From Pseudomonas fluvialis (GTDB lineage Bacteria; Pseudomonadota; Gammaproteobacteria; Pseudomonadales; Pseudomonadaceae), in NCBI RefSeq assembly GCF_014207935.1, contig NZ_JACHLL010000006.1, positions 1-64,000 on the forward strand: DNA of 64,000 bases, read 5' to 3'. The position numbers and the translations under genes are program-made. This document shows, one piece after another, positions 45,871 through 55,517 of this stretch; the first letter of the stretch is position 1; each line of letters opens with the position of its first letter. The notes under the pieces are model-generated. The model did no database searches. It was not told the origin of the DNA and saw only the letters and a program-made list of their open reading frames with translations.

Positions 45871-47051
45871 TCGTCGACAAGCGCACTGCGCTGGCCATTC
45901 CCCCCTTGCTGCGCCTGGGCTTTCGCCCGTTCTTCCTGCTCGGCAGCCTGCTCGCGGTGCTGGCGATTCCCCTGTGGATTGTTGCCTGGCTGGGTGGCTG
46001 GCACAGCCTGCAGCCCGAGGGCGGCTGGCTGGCCTGGCACCGTCACGAGATGGCGTTCGGCTTTGCCGGCGCGATCATCGCCGGTTTCCTGCTTACGGCC
46101 GTGCAGAACTGGACCGGTCGCCCCGGCCTCAGCGGCAGGCCGCTGGGTGCTCTGGTCGCGCTTTGGCTGCTGGCACGGGCCGCCTGGTGGCAACCCTGGA
46201 CACCGCTGTTGCTATTCAGCAACCTGGCGTTCTTTGCTGCGGTGGCGGCGGTCATGGCCCGTCAGCTGTGGGCGGTGAAGCAGACGCGGAATTACCCGAT
46301 CGTTGGCGTGCTGTTGCTGCTGGGCTTGGTCGATGGCCTGAGCCTGGTCGGCGTGCAGATGCAGGATGATGGCCTGCAGCGCCAGGGCGTGCTGGCGGCG
46401 GTGTGGCTGGTGGCGGCGATGATGGGGCTGATCGGCGGGCGGGTGATTCCGTTCTTCACCCAGCGCGGCCTTGGCCGGGTACAGCAGGTGCCGGCCTGGG
46501 AGTGGCTGGATCAGAGCCTGTTGCTCGGCAGTGTGCTGATTGCCCTGCTGCATGCGGCAGGCCTGGCGCTGCGCCCCGGCCTGCTGCTGGCAGCACTGTT
46601 TGCCCTGCTGGCGCTGGGCCACGGCATTCGTCTTGCGCGCTGGTTCGACAAAGACCTGCTGCGCGTGCCGCTGCTGTGGTCGCTGCACCTGGCCTATGCC
46701 TGGCTGGTGCTGGCCTGTGCCGGCATGGCGCTGTGGCACCTGGGCCTGCTCGACACGCCGAGCCCGGCACTGCATGGGCTGACCATCGGCGCCATGGGCG
46801 GGTTGATTCTCGGCATGCTGGCGCGGGTGTCGCTTGGCCATACCGGGCGGCCGCTGGAGCTGCCGCAAGGCTTTGCCCTGGCTTTCGTCCTGCTCAACCT
46901 GGGCGCGATGCTGCGCGTGTTCGGCATTGGCATTCACTACTCGTTGGCCCTGGGGCTGGCTGCGGCTCTGTGGACGGGCGCCTTCGCCCTCTATCTGTAC
47001 CGCTACGGACCGATGCTGTGCCGCACCCGTGCCGACGGCCATCCAGGTTGA
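45864..47051 (+). CDS. nnrS: NnrS family haem-copper membrane protein
   Basis: A 395-residue inner-membrane protein with about 12 hydrophobic segments. NnrS signature parts are FRPFFLLGSLLAVLAIPLWI near the start, HEMAFGFAGAIIAGFLLTAV (about residue 62) with putative haem-ligand histidines, and LGHTGRPLELP near residue 325. NnrS binds haem and copper and protects cells against nitrosative stress during denitrification. It is coupled to mobA by a seven-base overlap, consistent with an anaerobic nitrate/NO programme. Confidence 0.9.
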   Translation: MLIVDKRTALAIPPLLRLGFRPFFLLGSLLAVLAIPLWIVAWLGGWHSLQPEGGWLAWHRHEMAFGFAGAIIAGFLLTAVQNWTGRPGLSGRPLGALVALWLLARAAWWQPWTPLLLFSNLAFFAAVAAVMARQLWAVKQTRNYPIVGVLLLLGLVDGLSLVGVQMQDDGLQRQGVLAAVWLVAAMMGLIGGRVIPFFTQRGLGRVQQVPAWEWLDQSLLLGSVLIALLHAAGLALRPGLLLAALFALLALGHGIRLARWFDKDLLRVPLLWSLHLAYAWLVLACAGMALWHLGLLDTPSPALHGLTIGAMGGLILGMLARVSLGHTGRPLELPQGFALAFVLLNLGAMLRVFGIGIHYSLALGLAAALWTGAFALYLYRYGPMLCRTRADGHPG

Positions 47052-47082
47052 TGGCACGGACGGCGGGGTGTGTAGCCCTGCC

Positions 47083-47096
47083 TTGATGGCGGTCAA
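47083..47096. promoter_or_regulatory. ANR/DNR (FNR-type) box before the acyl-CoA dehydrogenase
   Basis: TTGATGGCGGTCAA matches the consensus TTGAT(N4)ATCAA except for one base in the right half-site. It is centred about 110 bp before the start at 47200. Confidence 0.65.
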
Positions 47097-47199
47097 GTTG
47101 CGCGGCGGTTGATGGGCGCGCATCAGCGCCGCGCAACATGCTTCTAGCCCCGGCTTTGGGGGCATAGCCTGATCCCATCCCAACCGAGAGGAGCCGATC

Positions 47200-48444
47200 A
47201 TGGACTTTGCCTACAGCCCGCGCGTGGAAGCCTTGCGTCAACAGCTCAACGATTTCATGGAACGCTACATCGTGCCGCGCATCGGCCAGTGGCACCGGGA
47301 GGTGCAGGCCGGCCAATATCCGGTGTCGTTCATGGACGACCTCAAGGCACTGGCGCGCAGCGAGGGGCTATGGAACCTGTTCCTCCCGGCACTGGGCGAG
47401 GATGAGCCGGGCACGCGCCTGAGCAACCTGGAATACGCCCCGCTGGCGGAGATCATGGGCCGCGTGGGGTGGGCTTCCGAGGTGTTCAACTGCAACGCGC
47501 CGGACACCGGCAACATGGAGCTGCTGCACCTGTTCGCCACCGAACAGCAGCGCGAGCAATGGCTGGTGCCGCTGCTGGCTGGGGAGATCCGTTCGGCCTT
47601 TGCCATGACCGAACCGGATGTGCCGTCCTCCGATGCCAGCAATATCCAGACGCTGATTCAGCACGACGGCGATCACTATGTGCTGAACGGGCGCAAGTGG
47701 TTCATCACCAATGCCTCGCACCCCAACTGCAAGCTGTTGATCGTCATGGGCAAGAGCGACCCGCAGGGCGAGGCGCACCGTCAGCAGAGCATGATCCTGG
47801 TGCCGTTCGACACGCCGGGCGTAGAGCTGCTGCGCAATATCCCGGTGCTCAACCATGTCTCGCCCGAGGGTCACAGCGAGTTGCTGCTGTGCAATGTGCG
47901 GGTGCCGGTAAGCAACCTGCTGGGGCGCGAAGGCGATGGTTTCATGATGGCCCAGGCGCGTCTGGGGCCGGGACGCATCCATCACTGCATGCGCGCCATC
48001 GGCATGGCCGAACTGGCGCTGCAGCTGATGCTGGAGCGTTGCCAGGAGCGCAAGGTGTTCGGCCGTTACCTCAGCCAGTACGCCAACCTCGGCGACCGCA
48101 TAGCCGAGTCGCGGATTGCCATCGAGCAGGCGCGCCTGCTGGTACTCAAGACGGCCTGGATGATCGATACGGTGGGAGCCAAGGCCGCCGCGCGGGAAAT
48201 CGCCATGATCAAGGCGCTGGTACCGCGCATGCAGGCCGAGGTGGTCGACCGGGCCATGCAGGCCTTTGGCGCCATGGGCCTGACCCCGGACACGCCGCTG
48301 GCCGACCTGTATACCGTGGCGCGTGCACTGCGCTTTGCCGATGGCCCGGACGAGGTGCATCTGCGTAGCGTGGCGCGTCTGGAGCTGGCGGCAAGCCAGG
48401 AGCGTCGTGGGGCGACGGCGGCCTGGCTGACTCCGCCGCACTGA
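47200..48444 (+). CDS. Acyl-CoA dehydrogenase family protein
   Basis: A 414-residue FAD-dependent acyl-CoA dehydrogenase. The family signature FAMTEPDVPSSDASN (about residues 135-149), FAD-contact segment GRKWFITNASHPNCK and C-terminal dimer region VDRAMQAFGAMGLTPDTPL are present. It should oxidise an acyl-CoA; chain type unclear. Its setting is odd: it lies between nnrS and ytfE, has an FNR-type box upstream, and seems to belong to the anaerobic regulon. GAGAGGAG precedes the ATG. A mobile element begins at the base after its TGA stop. Confidence 0.9.
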   Translation: MDFAYSPRVEALRQQLNDFMERYIVPRIGQWHREVQAGQYPVSFMDDLKALARSEGLWNLFLPALGEDEPGTRLSNLEYAPLAEIMGRVGWASEVFNCNAPDTGNMELLHLFATEQQREQWLVPLLAGEIRSAFAMTEPDVPSSDASNIQTLIQHDGDHYVLNGRKWFITNASHPNCKLLIVMGKSDPQGEAHRQQSMILVPFDTPGVELLRNIPVLNHVSPEGHSELLLCNVRVPVSNLLGREGDGFMMAQARLGPGRIHHCMRAIGMAELALQLMLERCQERKVFGRYLSQYANLGDRIAESRIAIEQARLLVLKTAWMIDTVGAKAAAREIAMIKALVPRMQAEVVDRAMQAFGAMGLTPDTPLADLYTVARALRFADGPDEVHLRSVARLELAASQERRGATAAWLTPPH

Positions 48445-48746
48445 GAACTTGTTCACCGTCTGCTGCGCGTCGGAAAAACCGCGTTGCAACGACGCGCAGC
48501 GGAGTAACAGCCGAAGGCTGGCCCGCAGGGCGAGCGGAGCGAGTCAAGTGGTTTCGGAAGCCGCTTGCGGCTAACGCCCCTTGGGGCGGCCCCGAAGGGG
48601 CGAGCGGAGCGAGTCATGCTCATTTACCACTCGTAAACTCGGCTCGGGCTCCTGCTTCGCTCTAACGCCTGCATCCCTGCAGGCGTCCGCTTCCTCAGCC
48701 ACTTTCGCCTTGTTTTTCTCTAGCTCGCGAGACTTTGAACAGGTTC
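48445..48746. mobile_element. MITE-like element, copy 1 (302 bp)
   Basis: Bounded by GAACTTGTTCACCGTCT on the left and AGACTTTGAACAGGTTC on the right, imperfect terminal inverted repeats of copy 2's perfect 17-bp ends. TGA occurs on both sides (48442-48444 and 48747-48749), as a 3-bp target duplication. It is about 70 bp longer than copy 2 because of an extra segment flanked by direct GCGAGCGGAGCGAGTCA repeats. No transposase is encoded. It fills the whole gap between the dehydrogenase and ytfE, apart from its last 60 bp. Confidence 0.8.
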
Positions 48747-48809
48747 TGAAGCGATTGCCGCGCGGGATGGCCTGGCAACATTGGCCACCCCATTGTCGCG
48801 GCGGCGGGA

Positions 48810-49469
48810 TTACTGGCGTAGGAAGAGGATGTTGTTTTCCAGGTGAATGTGCTGCATGAGGTCGTCATGCAGTTCCTCCAGCCCCCGGTACAGTGCACGC
48901 CAGGTGTTGCAGGCATGCTCCGGCAGCTGCAGGCCGTGGCTTAGTTCCAGCAGGCGCTCCAGGGCATCGCCATGCTGATCGTGCTCGTAGCGCATCACCG
49001 AGATCGGCCCGTCGGCCATGGCGCCGTAGCCCTGTTCGAGCATGGGGAACAGCACCTGTTCCTCCTTCTGCATATGGTTGTCCAGCTCCTCGCCGAGCAC
49101 CGCGAGAAAATCACCCAGGCCTCGCGGGCAGGCCGGGTTGGCGCCATGCACCTGTTCCACGCGGTCGGCCAGACGTGTCAGTTCTTCCAGCTGCTGGCGG
49201 TGACGGGCGTGATAGCGGGTGAGGATATGGGCGATCAGCGCAGCAGTCGGTTGCTGGTTCCAGTCGGTGTCCTGGCTTGGCTGCTGGCTGATTTCGGCCA
49301 GGCGCTCGGCCAGTTGCTCGGCATCCAGGCCGCGCACATTGGCGGCGTGGCGCAGGCTCTGATCGCCGCCGCAGCAGAAATCCAGACGATGATCGCGGAA
49401 CAGGCGCGTGGCGCCGGGAATCTGGCTGGCCAGTTGGCCCAGGGTTTGTTCGACAAGTGGCGTGGTCAT
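48810..49469 (-). CDS. ytfE: Iron-sulfur cluster repair di-iron protein YtfE (RIC)
   Basis: A 219-residue RIC protein that restores Fe-S clusters damaged by NO or peroxide. The ScdA_N domain (1-60) has the signature RLDFCCGGDQSL (about 29-40); the hemerythrin-like domain (about 75-219) supplies di-iron ligands in YHARHRQQLEEL, MQKEEQVLFPML, YEHDQHGDALE and HIHLENNILF. It is divergent from moaC, with a perfect ANR/DNR box centred 67 bp upstream of its start, so it is probably induced by NO under low oxygen. Also called DnrN. Confidence 0.93.
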   Translation of the reverse strand: MTTPLVEQTLGQLASQIPGATRLFRDHRLDFCCGGDQSLRHAANVRGLDAEQLAERLAEISQQPSQDTDWNQQPTAALIAHILTRYHARHRQQLEELTRLADRVEQVHGANPACPRGLGDFLAVLGEELDNHMQKEEQVLFPMLEQGYGAMADGPISVMRYEHDQHGDALERLLELSHGLQLPEHACNTWRALYRGLEELHDDLMQHIHLENNILFLRQ

Positions 49470-49529
49470 GCGGCAGTCCTCGGTAGTAAAGGCTTGCCCA
49501 CCATCCTAGGCAGCGCTGCCCGGCGCTCC

Positions 49530-49543
49530 TTGATGGCAATCAA
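49530..49543. promoter_or_regulatory. Perfect ANR/DNR (FNR-type) box between ytfE and moaC
   Basis: TTGATGGCAATCAA, an exact match to TTGAT(N4)ATCAA. It lies between divergent ytfE and moaC and can serve both promoters. Confidence 0.85.
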
Positions 49544-49623
49544 GGGCGTGGGGGCGGGCTGCGTTTAATCTGCCGGACAACGAGCGTCACGAAGGCGCCG
49601 CTTCTTTTAACCCGGAGCAGAGC

Positions 49624-50091
49624 ATGCTGACTCATCTGGACAGCCAGGGCCGCGCGGCCATGGTCGATGTCACCGACAAACCGCTGACCAGTCGCGAGGC
49701 CGTGGCCGAGGCGCGCGTGCGCATGTTGCCGGCGACCCTGCGCCTGATCGTCGAGGGCGGCCACGCCAAGGGCGATGTGTTCGCCGTGGCGCGCATTGCC
49801 GGCATTCAGGCAGCCAAACAGACCCACACGCTGATCCCCCTGTGCCATCCGCTGCTGCTCAGCCGAGTGGCGGTGGAACTCGTGGCCGAAGGCGAGGACA
49901 GCGTGCGCATCCGCGCCACCTGCCGGGTCAGCGGCCCGACGGGGGTTGAGATGGAGGCACTGACGGCCGCCAGCGTCGCGGCCCTGACCATTTATGACAT
50001 GTGCAAGGCGGTCGATCGCGGCATGTGCATCGAGAGTGTGCGCCTGCTGGAAAAGTCGGGCGGCGCCTCCGGGCACTATGTGGCCCCGTAG
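49624..50091 (+). CDS. moaC: Cyclic pyranopterin monophosphate synthase MoaC
   Basis: A 155-residue MoaC that makes cPMP from the MoaA product, the second step of molybdopterin synthesis. Signature parts: [33 protein letters not shown] (about residues 59-73), [20 protein letters not shown] and KSGGASG at the end, with the catalytic lysine in DMCKAVD. First gene of moaCDEB-moeA; no moaA in the window. Confidence 0.95.
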   Translation: MLTHLDSQGRAAMVDVTDKPLTSREAVAEARVRMLPATLRLIVEGGHAKGDVFAVARIAGIQAAKQTHTLIPLCHPLLLSRVAVELVAEGEDSVRIRATCRVSGPTGVEMEALTAASVAALTIYDMCKAVDRGMCIESVRLLEKSGGASGHYVAP

Positions 50092-50124
50092 CGAGTGCTG
50101 AGCCATGAGAAGAGGAATGAGCCG

Positions 50125-50373
50125 ATGATCCGTATCAGTTATTTCGCCCGCTACCGCGAGCACCTGGGCCAGAGTGGCGAGCAGCTGGAGTGGCAGCCGT
50201 CCCTGATCAGCATCGAGACGCTGCGCCAGCAGTTGCTGCAACGGGGCGGCGCCTGGCAGGTGCTGGCCGAGAGCAACCTGATGTGCGCGCGTAATCAGGA
50301 GCTGGTCAGCCCGGCCGAGCCGCTGGCCGACGGCGACGAGATCGCCTTCTTCCCGCCCGTGACCGGAGGCTGA
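50125..50373 (+). CDS. moaD: Molybdopterin synthase sulfur-carrier subunit MoaD
   Basis: An 82-residue ubiquitin-fold protein ending in the required GG (EIAFFPPVTGG), where sulfur is carried as thiocarboxylate. The ATG at 50125 fits the fold; an in-frame codon at 50095 is too early. It ends one base before moaE. Confidence 0.93.
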   Translation: MIRISYFARYREHLGQSGEQLEWQPSLISIETLRQQLLQRGGAWQVLAESNLMCARNQELVSPAEPLADGDEIAFFPPVTGG

Positions 50374-50374
50374 G

Positions 50375-50821
50375 ATGGCGGTGCAGGTGCAAACCGCAGG
50401 CTTCGATCCGGGGCAGTGTCTCAACGCGCTGCATCAGGCCGACGCGAGTGTCGGCGCGGTGGTCAGCTTCGTCGGCTACATGCGCGACTTCAACGACGGC
50501 CAGGCGGTGGCGCGGATGTTCCTCGAACACTATCCGGGCATGACCGAGAAAGCCCTGCTGGCCATCGAGGCGCAGGCGCGCGAGCGCTGGCCGCTGCTGC
50601 ACGTGCACATCCTGCACCGGGTCGGTGACCTGGCGCCGGGCGAGCCAATCGTCTTCGTCGGGGTCAGCAGCGCCCATCGCCAGGCGGCGTTCAGCGCCTG
50701 CGACTTCATCATGGACTACCTCAAGACCCGCGCGCCGCTGTGGAAGAAAGAGCAGGGCGCCGGCGGTGCGCACTGGGTCGATGGGCGCGACAGCGACCAG
50801 CAGGCGGCGGCGCGCTGGTAG
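50375..50821 (+). CDS. moaE: Molybdopterin synthase catalytic subunit MoaE
   Basis: A 148-residue MoaE: GAVVSFVGYMRDFNDG (about residues 27-42), EHYPGMTEKAL, and the active-site region LKTRAPLWKKEQ with its lysines. With MoaD it converts cPMP to molybdopterin. Confidence 0.94.
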   Translation: MAVQVQTAGFDPGQCLNALHQADASVGAVVSFVGYMRDFNDGQAVARMFLEHYPGMTEKALLAIEAQARERWPLLHVHILHRVGDLAPGEPIVFVGVSSAHRQAAFSACDFIMDYLKTRAPLWKKEQGAGGAHWVDGRDSDQQAAARW

Positions 50822-50912
50822 CCGCCGCCGGCGGAGATACCTCCAACGGGGAATGGGCGCCGGCGCCGCCTGGGTGCAGGCTGCAGGCAATTATTCTGTG
50901 GAGATTGCCGTC

Positions 50913-51467
50913 ATGGCCCACCTTGCTTCCAGCCAGTTCCAGGCACTGCGCATCGCCGTGCTGACCATCAGCGATACCCGCACGCTGGAAACCGACACCT
51001 CCGGCCAGGTGCTGATCGATGGCCTCACCGCCGCCGGCCACCAGCTGCATGAGCGGGCCATCGTCATCGACGACATCTGGCAGATCCGTGCCCGCGTCTG
51101 CCAGTGGATCGCCGATTCGAACGTTCAAGTGGTGCTGCTCACCGGCGGCACCGGCTTCACCGCGCGGGACAACACGCCGCAGGCGGTCGCGCCGCTACTG
51201 GACAAGCAGGTCGATGGCTTTGGCGAGCTGTTCCGCCAGGTTTCGGTGGCCGAGATCGGCACCTCCAGTCTGCAGTCGCGGGCGCTGGCCGGCATCAGCA
51301 ACGGCACCCTGGTGTGTTGCATGCCCGGCTCGCCAAATGCCTGCCGCACGGCCTGGAGCAAGATCCTCCTGGAGCAGCTCGACAGCCGCACCAAACCCTG
51401 CAACTTCGTGCCGCACCTCAAGCGCCTCGATGCCGAGGCCGCCGTCTGCTGCGGTAGCCGCTCATGA
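50913..51467 (+). CDS. moaB: Molybdenum cofactor biosynthesis protein B
   Basis: A 184-residue MoaB/Mog-fold protein with the molybdopterin-binding motif [20 protein letters not shown] (about residues 71-90) and [18 protein letters not shown] near the start. It probably adenylylates molybdopterin before MoeA inserts molybdate. The ATG at 50913 has GGAG upstream; the frame upstream of it is moaE shadow. Coupled to moeA by ATGA. Confidence 0.92.
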   Translation: MAHLASSQFQALRIAVLTISDTRTLETDTSGQVLIDGLTAAGHQLHERAIVIDDIWQIRARVCQWIADSNVQVVLLTGGTGFTARDNTPQAVAPLLDKQVDGFGELFRQVSVAEIGTSSLQSRALAGISNGTLVCCMPGSPNACRTAWSKILLEQLDSRTKPCNFVPHLKRLDAEAAVCCGSRS

Positions 51468-52699
51468 GTGCCGCCTGCGGGTGTGACAGCCACGGCCTGC
51501 GCCCGGTCGACGAGGCTATCGGCGAGCTGCTCAGCCAGCTGCCGCCGACTCTACCGGTCGAGGCCGTGCTGCTGGCCGAGGCCCTCGGGCGGGTACTGGC
51601 CGAGCCGATCAGCAGCCCCTTTGCTGTGCCGCAGTGGGACAACAGTGCGATGGATGGCTACACCCTACGCGCTGCCGACCTGCCGGCGGAGGGCGGCTGG
51701 TTGCCGCTGGGCGGGCGGATTGCTGCTGGCGATGCGGCGCAGGAAAGGCTCGCCGCCGGCCAGGCACTGCGCATTTTTACCGGCGCGCCACTGCCGCCAG
51801 GCGCCGACACGGTGGTGGCCCAGGAGGATTGCCGGGTGGCTGACGGCCAGGTGTGGCTGCCACCGGTGCGGGGCGGTGAGCACGTGCGCCGCCAGGGCGA
51901 GGAACTGGCCGCCGGCACCGAGGTGCTGGCCGCCGGCAAGCGCCTGCGTGCCCAGGAACTGGGGCTGCTGGCCAGCCTCGGCGTGGCCAGTGTGGTCGTC
52001 TACCGGTGTCTGCGCGTCGGCCTGCTGAGCAGCGGCGACGAGCTGCGCGAGCCAGGCGAGGCGCTGCAGCCGGGGCAGATCTACAACGCCAACCGCTACA
52101 GCCTGCTCGGCGTGCTGCACGGCCTGGGCCTGGAGGTACATGACTACGCCACGGTGGCCGATGACCTGGCCGCCACGCGCGACCTGCTCAGCCAGGCGGC
52201 GAGTGAGTGCGACGTGCTGCTGAGTTCCGGCGGCGTATCGGTGGGCGAGGAAGATCACCTCAAGCAGGCGATCAGCGAACTCGGCGCGCTGCAGCTCTGG
52301 CGCCTGGCCATCCAGCCGGGCAAGCCGCTGGCCTTTGGCCGGGTGGGCGACACGCCCTGGCTCGGCCTGCCGGGCAATCCGGCGGCGGCGCTGATCACCG
52401 CCCTGGTGGTGGCGCGACCCTACCTGCTGCGGGCCCAGGGCTGCGTCGATGTGCTGCCGCAGGCCCTGCGTTTGCCGGCCGGGTTCAGCTGGAGCAAGGC
52501 CAACGGCCGTCGCCAGTACCTGCGTGCGCGCCTGCAGTACCAGGGCGGCGAGCTGCGCGTCTGCCTGCATCCACGGCAGGGTTCGGCCATGCTCACCTCG
52601 GCCTGCTGGGCCGATGGCCTGGCGCTGGTCGAGTGCGGGCAGACCCTGGCCGAAGGCGCGGCGGTCGATTATCTGCCGTTCAGTCAGTTGCTCTGTTGA
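51464..52699 (+). CDS. moeA: Molybdopterin molybdenumtransferase MoeA
   Basis: A 411-residue MoeA, which inserts molybdate into adenylylated molybdopterin. Domain I/II contain [19 protein letters not shown] (about residues 49-67) and [17 protein letters not shown]; domain III has the active-site [16 protein letters not shown], followed by PGKPLAFG and [12 protein letters not shown] mobile element begins at the base after its TGA stop. Confidence 0.94.
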   Translation: MSAACGCDSHGLRPVDEAIGELLSQLPPTLPVEAVLLAEALGRVLAEPISSPFAVPQWDNSAMDGYTLRAADLPAEGGWLPLGGRIAAGDAAQERLAAGQALRIFTGAPLPPGADTVVAQEDCRVADGQVWLPPVRGGEHVRRQGEELAAGTEVLAAGKRLRAQELGLLASLGVASVVVYRCLRVGLLSSGDELREPGEALQPGQIYNANRYSLLGVLHGLGLEVHDYATVADDLAATRDLLSQAASECDVLLSSGGVSVGEEDHLKQAISELGALQLWRLAIQPGKPLAFGRVGDTPWLGLPGNPAAALITALVVARPYLLRAQGCVDVLPQALRLPAGFSWSKANGRRQYLRARLQYQGGELRVCLHPRQGSAMLTSACWADGLALVECGQTLAEGAAVDYLPFSQLLC

Positions 52700-52931
52700 G
52701 AACCTGTTCAAAGTCTGCTGCGCGTCGGAAAAACTGCGTTGCAACGACGCGCAGCGGAGTAACAGCCGAAGGCTGGCCCGCAGGGCGAGCGGAGCGAGTC
52801 ATGCTCATTTACCACTCGTAAACTCGGCTCGGGCTCCTGCTTCGCTCTAACGCCTGCATCCCTGCAGGCGTCCGCTTCCTCAGTCACTTTCGCCTTGTTT
52901 TTCTCAAGCTCGCGAGACTTTGAACAGGTTC
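52700..52931. mobile_element. MITE-like element, copy 2 (232 bp)
   Basis: Perfect 17-bp terminal inverted repeats: GAACCTGTTCAAAGTCT on the left and its complement AGACTTTGAACAGGTTC on the right. TGA flanks both ends (52697-52699 is the moeA stop; 52932-52934). The interior is nearly identical to copy 1 apart from the absence of its 70-bp extra segment. No open frame of interest. Confidence 0.85.
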
Positions 52932-52953
52932 TGAGGCGCGAGGGCGGGCAACC

Positions 52954-52967
52954 TTGATTGCCATCAT
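52954..52967. promoter_or_regulatory. ANR/DNR box upstream of ubiU
   Basis: TTGATTGCCATCAT matches TTGAT(N4)ATCAA at nine of ten fixed bases. Centred about 66 bp before the ubiU start, between the mobile element and ubiU. Confidence 0.7.
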
Positions 52968-53026
52968 GGCCGTCGCCGGGCCAGTGCCTAAAGTGGCCGA
53001 CACCGATCAGCGGGGGAGCAAAACCC

Positions 53027-54022
53027 ATGCAACTGGTATGTCCGGCAGGCAGCCTGCCTGCGCTCAAGGCCGCCGTACGCGAGGGTGCCGACGCCATCTA
53101 CGTCGGCTTTCGCGATGACACCAATGCCCGGCATTTCGCCGGCCTCAACCTCGACGAGCAGCAGCTCGACAGCGGCCTGCAGCTGATCCGTCAGCACGGG
53201 CGCAAGCTCTATGTGGCGGTCAATACCTACGCCCAGCCGGGTGGCTGGCAGCGCTGGCAGCGGGCGGTGGACCGCGCCGCCGACCTCGGCGTGGATGCGC
53301 TGATCGCCGCCGACCCCGGCGTGCTGGCTTACGCCAGCCAGCGCCATCCGGACCTCAACCTGCACCTCTCGGTACAGGGCTCGGCGACCAACGCCGCGGC
53401 GCTGAGCTTCTACCAGCAGCGCTACAACATCCGCCGCGCGGTGCTGCCGCGGGTGCTGTCGCTGGCCCAGGTGCGCGTGCTGGCGGAAAAGACCACGGTG
53501 GCGCTGGAGGTCTTCGCCTTCGGCAGCCTGTGTATCATGGCCGAAGGCCGCTGCCACCTGTCGTCCTACCTCACCGGCGAGTCGCCCAATCTCTGCGGCG
53601 TGTGCTCGCCGGCCAAGGCGGTGCGCTGGCAGGAAGAGGCCGATGGCCTGAGCGCGCGCCTCAACGGTGTGCTGATCGACCGTTACGGCCTGACGGAATC
53701 GGCCGGTTATCCGACCCTGTGCAAGGGCCGCTTCCTGGTCAATGGCCAGCGCTTCCATGCCCTGGAGGAGCCGACCAGCCTGAACACCCTCGACCTGATC
53801 CCGCAGCTGGCCGAAATCGGCATCCGCGCGGTGAAGATCGAGGGTCGCCAGCGCAGCCCGGCCTATGTCGAACAGGTCACCCGTGTCTGGCGCGCCGCCC
53901 TCGACAGCCATGCCCGCGCGCCGCAGCAGTTTGTCGTGCGGCCGGACTGGAATGCCGCGCTGCAGAGCGTGTCTGAAGGCAGCCAGACCACCCTGGGCGC
54001 CTATCACCGGGCCTGGCAATGA
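53027..54022 (+). CDS. ubiU: U32 peptidase-family ubiquinone biosynthesis protein UbiU
   Basis: A 331-residue member of peptidase family U32. UbiU and UbiV form a [4Fe-4S] heterodimer needed for oxygen-independent hydroxylation in ubiquinone synthesis. [20 protein letters not shown] is the typical start, and cysteines lie in [20 protein letters not shown] and GVCSPAK. It precedes ubiV by 16 bases and an FNR-type box lies upstream. The ATG at 53027 fits the family length. Confidence 0.92.
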   Translation: MQLVCPAGSLPALKAAVREGADAIYVGFRDDTNARHFAGLNLDEQQLDSGLQLIRQHGRKLYVAVNTYAQPGGWQRWQRAVDRAADLGVDALIAADPGVLAYASQRHPDLNLHLSVQGSATNAAALSFYQQRYNIRRAVLPRVLSLAQVRVLAEKTTVALEVFAFGSLCIMAEGRCHLSSYLTGESPNLCGVCSPAKAVRWQEEADGLSARLNGVLIDRYGLTESAGYPTLCKGRFLVNGQRFHALEEPTSLNTLDLIPQLAEIGIRAVKIEGRQRSPAYVEQVTRVWRAALDSHARAPQQFVVRPDWNAALQSVSEGSQTTLGAYHRAWQ

Positions 54023-54038
54023 ACGCGAGGAAAAACCA

Positions 54039-54929
54039 ATGAAACTGTCCCTGGGGCCTGTGCTGTTCTACTGGCCGCGTGACCAACTGCTGGACTTCTA
54101 CGCCGAGATGGCCGCCCAGCCACTGGATGTCATTTACTTGGGCGAAACCGTGTGCTCCAAGCGCCGCGGCATGCGCCTTACCGACTGGCTGGGGCTGGCC
54201 CGCGAGCTGCGTGAGTGCACCCGCGCCGAGCTGGTGCTGTCGAGCCTGGCGCTGGTGGAGGCGAGCAGTGAGCTGTCCAGCCTCACGCGCCTGTGCGACA
54301 ACGGCGAGCTGCTGGTCGAGGCCAGCGACATGGGCGCGGTGCAATTGTTGAGCGAGCGCGGTTTGCCCTTTGTCGCCGGGCCGGCGCTGAACCTGTACAA
54401 CGGCCACGCCCTGGCCGAGCTGCAGCGCTGTGGTCTGCAGCGCTGGGTGCCGCCGGTGGAATGTTCCGGCGCGCTGCTGCGCGACTGCCTGGCGCAGCTC
54501 GACAGCCTCGGCCAGACACGCCCCGAAATCGAGCTGTTCGCCTACGGCCACCTGCCGCTGGCCTATTCGGCGCGCTGCTTCACTGCGCGGGCGGAAAACC
54601 GGCCGAAGGACGATTGCCAGTTCTGCTGCATCAATTACCCCGAGGGCATTGCCCTGCACAGCCAGGAGGGCGAGGCGCTGTTCACCCTCAACGGCATCCA
54701 GACCCTCTCGGCCAAGGTCAGCAACCTGCTGGGTGATTACCCCGAGCTGCAACGCAGTGGCATCGACCTGCTGCGCCTGAGCCCGCGCGCGCAGGGCATG
54801 AGCGAGGTGATCGCGGCCTATCGCGCGGTCATCGATGGCGCGTTGCCGCCGCTTGCCGTGGATGGCTGCAACGGCTACTGGCACGGTCGCCCAGGCATGC
54901 TCAGCGCAGAGGAGGCGGGACTATGCTGA
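54039..54929 (+). CDS. ubiV: U32 peptidase-family ubiquinone biosynthesis protein UbiV
   Basis: A 296-residue UbiV, partner of UbiU. The start [20 protein letters not shown] and the cysteine cluster [20 protein letters not shown] are typical. It overlaps ubiT by seven bases. P. aeruginosa carries the same three genes beside moeA. Confidence 0.92.
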   Translation: MKLSLGPVLFYWPRDQLLDFYAEMAAQPLDVIYLGETVCSKRRGMRLTDWLGLARELRECTRAELVLSSLALVEASSELSSLTRLCDNGELLVEASDMGAVQLLSERGLPFVAGPALNLYNGHALAELQRCGLQRWVPPVECSGALLRDCLAQLDSLGQTRPEIELFAYGHLPLAYSARCFTARAENRPKDDCQFCCINYPEGIALHSQEGEALFTLNGIQTLSAKVSNLLGDYPELQRSGIDLLRLSPRAQGMSEVIAAYRAVIDGALPPLAVDGCNGYWHGRPGMLSAEEAGLC

Positions 54930-55408
54930 CCTTGAGCCAGGCGCTGCTGCGCCTCAGTGAACCTTTGCTGCCACGCGCCCGGCATGTGCCGTTCGCCGTG
55001 CAGCAGCAGTTGTTGCAGTACCTGACCGCGCGTCTGTTTGCGGCGCCCTTGGCCAATGGATCTTTCGACCTGTTGTGCGGACGTTGGCTACGCTTGCAGA
55101 TCAGCGACCTGGACCTGAGCTGGTGCCTGACCCGATCCGGCAGCGGCCTCAAGGTGGCGCGCGAGGCGCCGATAGACGTGACTATCCGTGGCAACTGGCG
55201 CGAGTTCCTGTTGCTGGCCAGTCGCCTGGAAGACCCGGACACCTTGTTCTTTCGCCGCCGACTGGTGATCGAGGGGGATACCGAGCTGGGGCTGGCGCTG
55301 AAGAACCTGATCGACAGCCTCGATCCGGACGATCTGCCGCCACGTCTGTGGCAGCTGCTCGGCGGGCTGGGGGCGCAGGTCAAGGCCGAGCAGGCGGGGG
55401 CCTGCTGA
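54923..55408 (+). CDS. ubiT: SCP2-domain ubiquinone biosynthesis accessory factor UbiT
   Basis: A 161-residue SCP2-type lipid-binding protein (about residues 35-130) with [14 protein letters not shown] and [20 protein letters not shown]. UbiT binds ubiquinone intermediates, taking the place of UbiJ under anaerobic conditions. Last gene of ubiUVT. Confidence 0.9.
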   Translation: MLTLSQALLRLSEPLLPRARHVPFAVQQQLLQYLTARLFAAPLANGSFDLLCGRWLRLQISDLDLSWCLTRSGSGLKVAREAPIDVTIRGNWREFLLLASRLEDPDTLFFRRRLVIEGDTELGLALKNLIDSLDPDDLPPRLWQLLGGLGAQVKAEQAGAC

Positions 55409-55517
55409 GTCGTTGGGCTGCTAGCAGTGACAGAAAAGACGAAGCGCTGGCAAAGACCGGCGACCAGGGTGATGACCGTGAGTGGGCTGGGGCTACACAA
55501 CAAATGGAGACTTGACC

